Origin: an uncultured Bacteroidaceae bacterium
GTDB taxonomy: Bacteria > Bacteroidota > Bacteroidia > Bacteroidales > Bacteroidaceae
Direction: 5' to 3'
DNA: 64,000 nt
Assembly (NCBI GenBank): GCA_905234745.1
Contig: CAJOJD010000009.1
Coordinates: 1,494 to 65,493, forward strand
Of this stretch, positions 48,244 through 57,433 are shown one piece after another. Position numbers and translations under genes: made by a program. Positions within the stretch are counted from its first letter, which is position 1. Each line of letters begins with the position of its first letter. The notes beneath the pieces were generated by a model. It had not been told where the DNA came from and did no database searches. It saw only the letters and a list, made by a program, of their open reading frames with translations.

Positions 48244-48899
48244 TGTCTAAAGACCATTTCTATTTTAACCGCAATGACAGAATCGTAGCCCTGGTGCTTC
48301 TGGCCGTAGCAGTGGTTGTCAACATAGTTCTGAATCCATGGAAAACGCCGGTTCCGGAAACCTTTGTTGAGGCCGATTCCCTATCCTATGTACCGGATAC
48401 CTTTAAAAGGACCATATACATTAGGGATACCGTAAGAAGGAAATGGTATATATGGGATACTGTAGTCATTACAAAAACTCTAAGTTATACGGCTAAAAGC
48501 AATCCCGTTTCACCCCTTGATTTGAATGCATCAGACAGTGCCCTGCTTGTAACGCTTCCGGGTATAGGACCTGCCTATGCCGCAAGGATCCTTAGATACA
48601 GGGAACAGTTGGGCGGATTCCATGACATTTCACAACTGATGGAGATTGAAGGACTGCCGGATTCGCTGATGAAATGGTTTGTTTTGACCGATACCGTCCC
48701 CATCAGGAAAATATCGGTCAATACGCTTTCTTTAGCCCAACTGCGCCGTCATCCATATATTGATTTCTATCAGGCCAGGGCCATAGTGGAGTACCGCCAG
48801 GAACGGGGCAATATAAAAGGCCCCGATCAGCTCTCTTTCATGGAAGAGTTCACTGACCGGGACCTTGAGCGTCTGGCGCCTTATCTTGATTACCGATAA
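48243..48899 (+). CDS. Helix-hairpin-helix (ComEA-like) DNA-binding protein
   Basis: A 218-residue protein. One N-terminal membrane segment (IVALVLLAVAVVVNIVLNPW) anchors it. The C-terminal half has two ComEA-like helix-hairpin-helix units: DLNASDSALLVTLPGIGPAY ... ILRYREQLGGF, and VNTLSLAQLRRHPYIDFYQA ... IVEYRQERGNI. Related proteins bind DNA at the surface (e.g. in uptake), though in Bacteroidetes the function is unproven. It converges on the alkaline phosphatase with no gap. Confidence 0.85.
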   Translation: MSKDHFYFNRNDRIVALVLLAVAVVVNIVLNPWKTPVPETFVEADSLSYVPDTFKRTIYIRDTVRRKWYIWDTVVITKTLSYTAKSNPVSPLDLNASDSALLVTLPGIGPAYAARILRYREQLGGFHDISQLMEIEGLPDSLMKWFVLTDTVPIRKISVNTLSLAQLRRHPYIDFYQARAIVEYRQERGNIKGPDQLSFMEEFTDRDLERLAPYLDYR

Positions 48900-50300
48900 T
48901 CAGTATCCGGCAAGTTTCTTAATCTTCATTGGAATCTCAGTATTGTCCATTTGACCGGTAAACTGCTCGGCACCCGCACCGATGGCGAATACCGGGACAT
49001 AACTACCTGAATGACATCCGGCAGCCCAACTGATTTGTGCAGCCTCTGTCATGATACGCGCAGCTTCATTGGTCAGATTATCAACCTTAAAATACTCTCC
49101 TTCCTTGAGAGCTCCAGGTCCCATACCGAAAGTCTCAACGTATACGGTCTTTAGACGGTCGGTCTGCTTGTCGGTGAGTTCAACGGTATCCCAGAATCCA
49201 AAGTATTTCTTGAGTTCCTGCTGAACCTCGTCCCAGGTAAGGATATCCCCTATCTCGCGTCCCATCTTCTCCAGATGTGCTGAGAATGCTCCCTTACTCA
49301 TCTTCTGGTTCTGCAGAACCTTGAGATTTGTCTTGTAGTCACCGGCAGTAAGTCCCAGTCCTCCAGTCTCATGATCGGCGGTAATGACTATAAGGGTCTC
49401 CTTCTTGTGCTTGAGATAGAAGTTGTAAGCAACCTTAATGGCCTCATCAAAATCAAGCATCTCCTGAATGTAGGCCCCGGGATCGTTGTTATGGCAGGCC
49501 TGGTCTATACGACCGCCTTCCATCATCATGAAAAATCCTTTTTGGGGGTCTTTCATCATAAAATCAATTGCAGCTTCGGTTATCTCTGACAATTTCAGGT
49601 CATCTTCCTTACGGTCAATAGCATAAGAGAGGTAATGGTCGCTGTTAGGCTCCTTGTCAAAAAGGATGATTTTATTGGTGGATTGGGCTTTTTGCTTGTA
49701 TTCATCATAGCCGTGTACTATGGTATAACCTGCTTTCTCAGCCTGAACATAGTTTCCTTCATCACTGTTGTCCTTAGTATAAGGAGAATGGAAATCAGCT
49801 CCTCCAAAGAAATCAAAGCCGGATTCACCCAACTGAGCGGCAATCTCGTGATACTGGTTGCGGTGAGGACGATGTCCGTAAAAACAACCGGGAGTGGCAT
49901 GATCTATGCATACCGATGTTCCTATGGCAACGCGTTTACCTTTCTTGTGTGCCATTTCAGCGATACTTTCAACTCTTGTCTCCCTGTCGGGTAGTACACC
50001 CAGTACATTGTTGTCGGTCTTTTGTCCGCCGGCTAAGGCTGTTCCTGCTGCCGAACTGTCAGTAACGTCGCTGTTGGCAGAATAGGTTACCACAAGACCT
50101 GTATAGGGAAACTGGGTAAAGCACAAAGGTTTGTATCCGTACTGCCCTTCAATATCCTGAAGGTAATACTGGACACCCATAACCTGGTTTGTCCCCATGC
50201 CGTCACCTATGAAATAAAACACATACTTTGGTCCTTTTTTGGCCGATGCCGTAAATACCAACAGCATCATAGCCATGATTAGCGTGACTTTCCTTTTCAT
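48900..50300 (-). CDS. Alkaline phosphatase
   Basis: A 466-residue exported enzyme of the classical alkaline phosphatase family that hydrolyses phosphate monoesters in the periplasm. It has a signal peptide (MKRKVTLIMAMMLLVFTASA), the metal-ligand start YFIGDGMGTNQV, the nucleophile Ser in DSSAAGTALAGG, ligands in MMMEGGRIDQACHNNDPG and ITADHETGG, and the final His in AGCHSGSYVPVFAIG. The gene lies 12 bases after the cyclophilin gene, in one operon. No Pho box was searched for reliably. Confidence 0.94.
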   Translation of the reverse strand: MKRKVTLIMAMMLLVFTASAKKGPKYVFYFIGDGMGTNQVMGVQYYLQDIEGQYGYKPLCFTQFPYTGLVVTYSANSDVTDSSAAGTALAGGQKTDNNVLGVLPDRETRVESIAEMAHKKGKRVAIGTSVCIDHATPGCFYGHRPHRNQYHEIAAQLGESGFDFFGGADFHSPYTKDNSDEGNYVQAEKAGYTIVHGYDEYKQKAQSTNKIILFDKEPNSDHYLSYAIDRKEDDLKLSEITEAAIDFMMKDPQKGFFMMMEGGRIDQACHNNDPGAYIQEMLDFDEAIKVAYNFYLKHKKETLIVITADHETGGLGLTAGDYKTNLKVLQNQKMSKGAFSAHLEKMGREIGDILTWDEVQQELKKYFGFWDTVELTDKQTDRLKTVYVETFGMGPGALKEGEYFKVDNLTNEAARIMTEAAQISWAAGCHSGSYVPVFAIGAGAEQFTGQMDNTEIPMKIKKLAGY

Positions 50301-50312
50301 TTTCTGTCCTTT

Positions 50313-51158
50313 TTATTTGATAATCTCCATCGTGATAATGCGGATGTCCTTGCGCGGGCGGTCACTCATATCAGTTCCGGCCGATTCAATCTTGTCAACT
50401 GTTTTCATTCCGTCAATGACCTCGCCGAATACGGTGTAATCATTATCCAGGAACGGAGTACCGCCTTCACTCATGTAGGCATTGACCTGCTCTTGGGTGA
50501 ACTTGAACGGTCCTTGCTCATTTAACAACTGGTTTGTCTTTGTGTTGAGTTCTTCCTGCAGTTTCAGAAGACCGCCATTGTCTCCTGCCAGCTGAAGATT
50601 CATAATTGAGTCCCTGTTCTGGGCAACGAGTCTGTCAAAGATTCCCTGACCCTGCTTTTGACGGAGTTGAGTTTCCATATCCTGCAGGTCATATTTACCG
50701 TACTTCTTTCCGGTCACAATATAAAACTGTGAACCGGATGACTTGCGCTCAGGGTTGACCTGGTCTGCCTGACGTGCGGCACTCAGAGCTCCGCGTTTGT
50801 GGAAATACTTGGGGTATACGAACTCGGCCGGTATATTGTAACCGGGACCTCCTGCGCCCAGCTGGACTCCCTTCTCGGCATTCTTTGACTCGGGATCTCC
50901 GGCCTGTACCATAAAGTCCTTGATGACGCGATGGAACAGGATGCTGTCATAGAAATGCTCATTGACCAGCTTTATGAAATTGTCCCTGTGCTGGGGAGTC
51001 TCGTTGTAAAGCTTGATCGTTATGTCACCCACCGAGGTTTTGATAAGTACCTTGGTTTCATTCTCGGTTGTTTGAGCTTTGGCGTTCTGCGAAGAACCTG
51101 CTCCGCATGAGTTGATTGTTGCTGCCATCAGAATCAGTGCTAATAATTTGTATTTCAT
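50313..51158 (-). CDS. Cyclophilin-type peptidyl-prolyl isomerase lipoprotein
   Basis: A 281-residue protein with a lipobox (LMAATINSCGAG). The cyclophilin fold shows FHRVIKDFMVQAGDPES, GALSAARQADQVNPERKSSG and GSQFYIVTGKKYGKYD; a ~75-residue insert (METQLRQKQGQGIFDRLVAQ...) precedes the last part YTVFGEVIDGMKTVDKIE. The start at 51158 (MKYKLLALILMA) is taken because the -7 box lies at 51192-51185, ahead of it; the ATG at 51197 lies upstream of the promoter. Likely folds exported proteins. Upstream of and co-transcribed with the phosphatase. Confidence 0.92.
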   Translation of the reverse strand: MKYKLLALILMAATINSCGAGSSQNAKAQTTENETKVLIKTSVGDITIKLYNETPQHRDNFIKLVNEHFYDSILFHRVIKDFMVQAGDPESKNAEKGVQLGAGGPGYNIPAEFVYPKYFHKRGALSAARQADQVNPERKSSGSQFYIVTGKKYGKYDLQDMETQLRQKQGQGIFDRLVAQNRDSIMNLQLAGDNGGLLKLQEELNTKTNQLLNEQGPFKFTQEQVNAYMSEGGTPFLDNDYTVFGEVIDGMKTVDKIESAGTDMSDRPRKDIRIITMEIIK

Positions 51159-51184
51159 TGATAGGGTTATTCTGCGTTCAATGA

Positions 51185-51215
51185 CAAAGGTATCCATTTT
51201 TTCTTACCTTTGCAA
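51185..51215 (-). promoter_or_regulatory. Promoter of the cyclophilin-phosphatase operon
   Basis: Minus strand: TTG (51215-51213), 20 bases, TACCTTTG (51192-51185). The spacer of this promoter contains the ugd -7 box on the other strand. Confidence 0.72.
51205..51212 (+). promoter_or_regulatory. -7 box of the ugd promoter
   Basis: TACCTTTG, the same 8 bases as the divergent box. No TTG at its -33 distance; that position lies in the opposite -7 region. Confidence 0.55.
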
Positions 51216-51238
51216 GGTAACTAATCAACTTGACGGTT

Positions 51239-52484
51239 ATGAAGATAGCAGTAGCAGGAACAGGTTATGTAGGCCTTTCATTGGCCACTTTGCTGGCACA
51301 GCACAATACGGTGACGGCGGTTGATGTAATCAAGGAGAAAGTTGATATGATCAACAACCGTAAATCGCCCATACAGGATGATTACATTGAGCAGTATCTG
51401 GCAGAGAAGAAGCTTGACCTGACTGCCACATTAGACGGTGAAAAGGCATATTCCGATGCCGATTTCGTTGTAATAGCCGCTCCTACCAACTATGACAGCA
51501 AGAAGAACTTCTTTGACACCAGCCATGTCGAGGAGGTGATAGACCTGGTGCTTAAGGTTAATCCCGATGCCATAATGGTAATCAAATCAACCATCCCCGT
51601 AGGCTATACCGAGAGCGTACGTGAAAAGTTCTCATACCGTGAGCGTCTGGCCGACGGCACGATGAAGGTGGTAGTGCCCAATATCATATTCGCCCCCGAG
51701 TTCCTGCGTGAGAGCAAGGCCCTTTACGACAACCTCTATCCGTCCAGAATCATCGTTGGATTCGATAAAAAAGTAGCGCGTCTGGAGGAGGCAGCCCACA
51801 CCTTTGCACGTCTGTTGCAGGAGGGTGCAATCAAGAACCACCGAGGCCGAGGCCGTCAAGCTGTTTGCCAACACCTATCTGGCACTGCGCGTCAGTTTCT
51901 TCAACGAACTTGACACCTATGCCGAGATGAAGGGTTTGGATACACGTGCCATTATTGACGGTGTAGGACTGGATCCGCGTATCGGCAACCATTATAACAA
52001 CCCGTCATTCGGTTACGGCGGCTACTGCCTGCCTAAGGATACGAAACAGTTGCTGGCCAACTACAATGACGTGCCTGAGAACCTTATCCAGGCCATTGTT
52101 GACAGCAACCGTACACGTAAGGATTTCATTGCCGACCGCGTGCTTGAAAAGGCCGGTTATTACACCGCCAACAGCGCCTGGAACGAGGCATCCGAGAAGG
52201 TCATCACCGTAGGTGTTTACCGTCTGACCATGAAGTCCAACTCGGACAATTTCCGTCAGAGTTCCATCCAGGGCGTAATGAAACGCGTCAAGGCAAAGGG
52301 TGCCAAGGTTATCATCTATGAGCCCACGCTCAAGGACGGTGACACATTCTTTGGCAGTGAAGTGGTGAATGACCTCAAAGAATTCAAGCGCCGCTGCGAT
52401 TCAATCATTGCGAACCGCTACGACGCTTGCTTAGACGATGTTCAGGATAAGGTCTACACCCGCGACCTTTTCCGCCGCGACTGA
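51239..52484 (+). pseudogene. ugd: UDP-glucose 6-dehydrogenase, frameshifted by an apparent internal deletion
   Basis: Nucleotide-sugar dehydrogenase that oxidises UDP-glucose to UDP-glucuronate for capsule or glycan synthesis. The first 199 codons (to AAG at 51833-51835) give the NAD domain: MKIAVAGTGYVGLSLATLLA, STIPVGYTESVREKF, APEFLRESKALYDNLYPSRI and LLQEGAIK. From 51837 another frame carries on with [20 protein letters not shown], the catalytic Cys in [15 protein letters not shown], and on to a normal end at 52484. Between the parts, relatives have about nine more residues (similar to KDIDTLFMG); here one base remains, so about 26 bases seem lost. The first frame alone stops at 51911-51913. 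Null allele or assembly error. Confidence 0.85.
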
Positions 52485-52493
52485 TTATCCCGA

Positions 52494-52913
52494 TTATTTT
52501 ACCTCGGCAACATCCTTGGCAGATGAATCTGCTATGGGCTTGAGGGTAATTGTGTAGAACTTCTTGTCAAGAGGCAGAGATACCTCCTGGTAACCCTTGT
52601 GCCTGATCTTGATGCTGTCCTTGGGATTTACCACCTTGATTGAGAAATCACCGCCCGAAGTGGTTGTAGAGAATGTCATTACTCTGTCCTCTACTGATGA
52701 CTCCAGAACCTTGATATCTTCCAAAGGATTTTCATTGATGTCCTGAACTATACCCATTACCATATCACCTTTCTTGATGGGATTCTGTTCAGTCTTGTTC
52801 TTTTGAGCGAAAATGTTGGAACTAAAACAAATGCTTAAAACCAGAAGTGAAGCACCGCAAACAAGTCCGCGCAAACAGTTGGAGGAAATGATACTCACCT
52901 TTTCATTTTTCAT
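52494..52913 (-). CDS. Secreted protein with carboxypeptidase-regulatory-like domain
   Basis: A 139-residue protein with an N-terminal signal sequence (LVCGASLLVLSICFSSNIFA). The mature part has the beta-sandwich pattern seen at the start of TonB-dependent receptors: MVMGIVQDINENPLEDIKVL, TTTSGGDFSIKVVNPKDSIK and RHKGYQEVSLPLDKKF. It is too short to be a receptor. Function unknown. A -7 box (TATATTTG, minus 52953-52946) lies upstream. Confidence 0.78.
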   Translation of the reverse strand: MKNEKVSIISSNCLRGLVCGASLLVLSICFSSNIFAQKNKTEQNPIKKGDMVMGIVQDINENPLEDIKVLESSVEDRVMTFSTTTSGGDFSIKVVNPKDSIKIRHKGYQEVSLPLDKKFYTITLKPIADSSAKDVAEVK

Positions 52914-52945
52914 AATTGTGCCTTTTTAGTGAACTATAGATGCTG

Positions 52946-52953
52946 CAAATATA
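52946..52953 (-). promoter_or_regulatory. -7 box for the small secreted protein
   Basis: Minus-strand TATATTTG, 33 bases before the start at 52913; no clear -33 box. Confidence 0.45.
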
Positions 52954-53005
52954 ACTAATTTCTTTAGGCGAATGCATAAGAAATCCTAAAAAACTATCAA
53001 AACGG

Positions 53006-53054
53006 TCTAAAAAAATCAGAACGGGGTGACCGGACTAGCCTGTCACCCCGTTCT
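53006..53054 (-). terminator. Terminator of the rpoBC operon
   Basis: On the minus strand a 13-base perfect stem AGAACGGGGTGAC / GTCACCCCGTTCT (11-base loop), then GATTTTTTT. It lies 15 bases after the rpoC stop. Confidence 0.88.
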
Positions 53055-53069
53055 TACTATCAAGTATAA

Positions 53070-56000
53070 TCAATTTTCTCTTGTGGGAAGATCCATGTCA
53101 AGGAAGTTGTTACGGGAAGCCTGAAGGCGCTCGTATTCCTCCTTGTCACCTACGATAATCTTCTCAAACTCACGCAGACCGGTACCGGCAGGAATCAGGT
53201 GACCGCAGATAACGTTCTCCTTCATACCCAGCAGGCTATCGCTCTTACCGTTGATGGCAGCCTCATTCAGAACCTTTGTGGTCTCCTGGAATGATGCGGC
53301 TGACATGAAGCTCTGAGTAGCCAGAGCGGCGCGTGTGATACCCTGCAGGATCTGAGTTGATGTAGCAGGACGTGCCTCCTGTGCCTGAACCAGCTTGAGG
53401 TCCTTACGCTTAAGCTGTGAGTTCTCGTCACGAAGCTTGCGTGCGGTTACCATCTGACCGGCAAAAAGGTTCTCTGAGTCACCCGGATCGGTAACGACAT
53501 ACTTACCCCAGATGCGGTCATTCTCCTCCATGAACTCCAGCTTGTCAACGACCTGCTGTGCCAGGAAGCGGGTATCGCCCGGCTCGTCTATCTCGACCTT
53601 ACGCATCATCTGACGAACTATGATCTCAAAGTGCTTGTCGTTGATCTTCACACCCTGCAGACGATATACATCCTGCACCTCGTTCACGATATACTCCTGA
53701 ACGGCTGTGGGACCCTTGATGGCAAGGATATCGCTCGGAGTGATGGCACCGTCAGACAGCGGTGTTCCGGCGCGTACATAGTCACCCTCCTGAACCAGGA
53801 TCTGCTTTGACAGGGCAACCAGATACTTGCGCTCGTCATCGGTACGTGATACGACTGAAATCTCACGGTTACCACGCTTGATCTTACCCATGTGAACTGT
53901 ACCGTCAATTTCTGATACAACTGCGGGGTTAGACGGGTTACGGGCCTCAAAGAGCTCGGTAACACGGGGCAGACCACCGGTGATATCACCAGCCTTACCC
54001 TGAACGCGCGGAATCTTGACGAGAATGTCACCGGCAGCAAGTTCCTGACCATCCTTGATAACCACGTGACCGCCTACAGGCAGGTTGTAAGAACGCAGCA
54101 CCTCACCCTTAGGTCCGATGATATCGGCTGAAGGAATCTTGGTACGGTCCTTGGTCTCGGTTATGATGATCTCCTCAAGGCCGGTAGCCTCATCGGATTC
54201 AATCTTATATGTTACGTTTGCAATGACGTCTGTGAGTTTAACCTTACCGGCAACCTCGGTGATGATAAGGGCGTTGAAAGGATCCCATGTAGCGATCTGG
54301 TCACCCTTCTTGACTACGGCACCGCTCTTGACAAAGAGCTTAGAACCGTAAGGCAGGTTATGGGTTGACAGTGCAATGCCTGTGTTCTCGTCAATGAACT
54401 TGACTTCACCCAGACGACCTACTACGATCTGGATCTTCTTGCCTTCATCCATAGCATCGACAGTACGAACCTCCTCAAACTCAATGCGGCAGTCATACTT
54501 GGCTGTCAGGCCTGAGTTGGCGGCAATGTTCGATGCGGTACCACCGGCGTGGAATGTACGCAGTGTCAGCTGAGTACCCGGCTCACCGATTGACTGGGCA
54601 GCGATAACGCCCACGGCCTCACCCTTCTCAACCAGACGGCCTGTTGCCAGGTTACGTCCGTAGCACTTGGCGCAAACGCCACGCTTGCTCTCGCAGGTGA
54701 GTACTGAACGGATCTCGACGCTCTCAATAGGTGACTCATCGATCTTCTTGGCTATCTCCTCGGTAATCATCTCACCGTCGGCAACCAGAAGCTCACCGGT
54801 AGTAGGATGGATTACATCGTGTACTGATACACGACCCAGGATACGCTCATAGAGTGATGCAACAACCTCCTCATTCTCCTTAAGGGCGGTGCAAACCAGA
54901 CCACGCAGAGTACCGCAGTCCTCCTCGGTGATGATCACGTCATGTGATACGTCAACCAGACGACGTGTCAGATAACCGGCATCGGCTGTCTTAAGAGCGG
55001 TATCGGCAAGACCCTTACGGGCACCGTGTGTAGAGATGAAGTACTCCAGCACTGACAGACCCTCCTTAAAGTTAGAAAGGATCGGGTTCTCAATGATCTG
55101 TGCACCCTCGGCACCTGCTTTCTGCGGCTTGGCCATCAGACCACGCATACCGGACAGCTGACGGATCTGTTCCTTAGATCCACGGGCACCGGAGTCAAGC
55201 ATCATATATACTGAGTTGAATCCCTGGTCATCATTTGAGATGGTCTTCATAAGAACCTTGGACAGGTTCTCATTGACATGTGTCCAAACATCGATAACCT
55301 TGTTGTAACGCTCGTTATCGGTGATAAGACCCATGTTATACTCGGCCATGATACCGTCAACCTCCTCATTACCTTTGGCAACCAGTTCCTCCTTCTCTTT
55401 CGGGATGATGATATCATTCAGGTTGAATGACAGACCACCCTGGAAGGCCATCTTGTAACCCAGATTCTTGATTCCGTCAAGGAATTCGCAGGCGCGTGCC
55501 ACACCGACCTTCTTGATAACGTCAGAGATGAGGTCACGCAGAGTCTTCTTTGATATGATGTAGTTGATGTAACCTACCTCATCAGGAACGATCTCGTTCA
55601 CGATGATACGGCCTACAGATGTTTCTACAAGGTGAGTGATGGGTGAACCCTGCTCGTCAATGTCATTTACCATAACCTTGACTACTGCGTGGATATCGAC
55701 CTTACCCTCATTATAGGCAATAAGAGCCTCCTCGGGTCCGTAGAATGTCAGGCCCTCGCCCTTTACCTTCTCTATATAGTTGCCATCGGCATCCTTGACT
55801 GAACGACGGAGCTTGGTGATGTAGTACAGACCAAGAACCATATCCTGTGCAGGCACTGTGATAGGTGCACCGTTGGCAGGGTTCAGGATGTTGTGAGACT
55901 GGAGCATGAGCATCTGAGCCTCAAGGATTGCCTCATTGCTGAGCGGGAGGTGTACAGCCATCTGGTCACCATCAAAGTCGGCGTTGAAAGCGGTACAAGC

Positions 56001-57410
56001 CAGCGGGTGCAGCTGAATGGCCTTACCCTCAATCATCTTGGGCTGGAATGCCTGGATACCCAGACGGTGCAGTGTAGGAGCACGGTTCAGCAGAACGGGG
56101 TGACCCTTCATTACATATTCCAGGATATCCCATACTATAGGATCCTTGCGGTCAACTATCTTCTTGGCTGACTTCACGGTCTTCACGATACCGCGCTCTA
56201 TGAGCTTACGGATGATGAAGGGCTTGTAAAGCTCGGCAGCCATCAGCTTAGGAATACCGCACTCACCCATCTTAAGCTCAGGACCTACAACGATAACTGA
56301 ACGTGCTGAGTAGTCAACACGCTTACCGAGCAAGTTCTGACGGAAACGACCCTGCTTACCCTTAAGTGAGTCAGAGAGTGACTTAAGAGGACGGTTGGCC
56401 TCGCTCTTGACGGCGCTGGCCTTGCGGCTGTTGTCAAACAGGCTGTCTACAGCCTCCTGCAGCATACGCTTCTCGTTACGGAGAATAACCTCAGGAGCCT
56501 TTATCTCAATAAGTCTCTTAAGACGGTTGTTACGGATGATCACACGGCGATACAGCTCGTTCAAATCAGATGTAGCAAAACGGCCGCCATCCAGAGGAAC
56601 GAGAGGACGCAGCTCAGGAGGAGTAACCGGAATCACCTTGAGAATCATCCACTCAGGACGGTTCAGTTCACGTGATGAACGGAAAGACTCCACGATCTGA
56701 AGACGCTTCAAGGCCTCAGTCTTACGCTGCATTGTAGCCTTCTCATCATTGGCCTTCTCACGGAGCTGATACGAGAGCTTGTCCAGATCCAGCTTGCACA
56801 GCAGGTCATAGATAGCCTCGGCACCCATCTTGGCAACGAACTTCTGAGGATCGTTATCATCGAGCAGCTGGTTCTCCTTGGGGAGTTTGTCAATGATGTC
56901 CAGATACTCGTCCTCGGTCAGAAGGATAGGATCTTCGGGCTTACGTGTATCACCCTGAGGATCTTCCCATGCACCCTTATTGATAACGATATAACGCTCG
57001 TAGTAGATGATGGAATCAAGCATCTTGGTAGGAATACCAAGCAGATAACCTATCTTGTTGGGGAGCGAACGGAAATACCAGATATGTGCAACCGGAACGA
57101 CGAGCTGGATATGGCCCATACGCTCACGACGCACCTTCTTCTCTGTAACCTCCACACCGCAACGCTCGCACACGATACCTTTATAACGGATTCTCTTGTA
57201 CTTTCCGCAATGGCACTCGTAATCCTTTACAGGACCGAATATGCGCTCGCAGAACAGACCGTCACGCTCGGGCTTGTATGTGCGGTAGTTGATAGTCTCA
57301 GGTTTCAGTACCTCACCGCTGGAGTTAGTCAGTATCTCCTCAGGTGAAGCAAGACTGATGGTTATCTTTGAGAAATTGTTCTTGATCTTTGTATCTTTTT
57401 TGAAAGGCAT
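53070..57410 (-). CDS. rpoC: RNA polymerase subunit beta'
   Basis: A 1446-residue subunit with the catalytic magnesium motif NADFDGDQM. The N-terminal zinc site has four Cys ([10 protein letters not shown] and [11 protein letters not shown], residues ~66-84); the second zinc site is [37 protein letters not shown] is the rudder/clamp region. The protein is full length with no breaks. rpoB ends 23 bases upstream. Confidence 0.98.
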   Translation of the reverse strand: MPFKKDTKIKNNFSKITISLASPEEILTNSSGEVLKPETINYRTYKPERDGLFCERIFGPVKDYECHCGKYKRIRYKGIVCERCGVEVTEKKVRRERMGHIQLVVPVAHIWYFRSLPNKIGYLLGIPTKMLDSIIYYERYIVINKGAWEDPQGDTRKPEDPILLTEDEYLDIIDKLPKENQLLDDNDPQKFVAKMGAEAIYDLLCKLDLDKLSYQLREKANDEKATMQRKTEALKRLQIVESFRSSRELNRPEWMILKVIPVTPPELRPLVPLDGGRFATSDLNELYRRVIIRNNRLKRLIEIKAPEVILRNEKRMLQEAVDSLFDNSRKASAVKSEANRPLKSLSDSLKGKQGRFRQNLLGKRVDYSARSVIVVGPELKMGECGIPKLMAAELYKPFIIRKLIERGIVKTVKSAKKIVDRKDPIVWDILEYVMKGHPVLLNRAPTLHRLGIQAFQPKMIEGKAIQLHPLACTAFNADFDGDQMAVHLPLSNEAILEAQMLMLQSHNILNPANGAPITVPAQDMVLGLYYITKLRRSVKDADGNYIEKVKGEGLTFYGPEEALIAYNEGKVDIHAVVKVMVNDIDEQGSPITHLVETSVGRIIVNEIVPDEVGYINYIISKKTLRDLISDVIKKVGVARACEFLDGIKNLGYKMAFQGGLSFNLNDIIIPKEKEELVAKGNEEVDGIMAEYNMGLITDNERYNKVIDVWTHVNENLSKVLMKTISNDDQGFNSVYMMLDSGARGSKEQIRQLSGMRGLMAKPQKAGAEGAQIIENPILSNFKEGLSVLEYFISTHGARKGLADTALKTADAGYLTRRLVDVSHDVIITEEDCGTLRGLVCTALKENEEVVASLYERILGRVSVHDVIHPTTGELLVADGEMITEEIAKKIDESPIESVEIRSVLTCESKRGVCAKCYGRNLATGRLVEKGEAVGVIAAQSIGEPGTQLTLRTFHAGGTASNIAANSGLTAKYDCRIEFEEVRTVDAMDEGKKIQIVVGRLGEVKFIDENTGIALSTHNLPYGSKLFVKSGAVVKKGDQIATWDPFNALIITEVAGKVKLTDVIANVTYKIESDEATGLEEIIITETKDRTKIPSADIIGPKGEVLRSYNLPVGGHVVIKDGQELAAGDILVKIPRVQGKAGDITGGLPRVTELFEARNPSNPAVVSEIDGTVHMGKIKRGNREISVVSRTDDERKYLVALSKQILVQEGDYVRAGTPLSDGAITPSDILAIKGPTAVQEYIVNEVQDVYRLQGVKINDKHFEIIVRQMMRKVEIDEPGDTRFLAQQVVDKLEFMEENDRIWGKYVVTDPGDSENLFAGQMVTARKLRDENSQLKRKDLKLVQAQEARPATSTQILQGITRAALATQSFMSAASFQETTKVLNEAAINGKSDSLLGMKENVICGHLIPAGTGLREFEKIIVGDKEEYERLQASRNNFLDMDLPTREN

Positions 57411-57433
57411 AGCTTCTTACTTTTTAAGGGTGA

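Noticed and set aside
51159-51197. Extension of the cyclophilin gene to the ATG at 51197
   Set aside because: That ATG lies upstream of the -7 box at 51192-51185; the lipoprotein signal starts at 51158.
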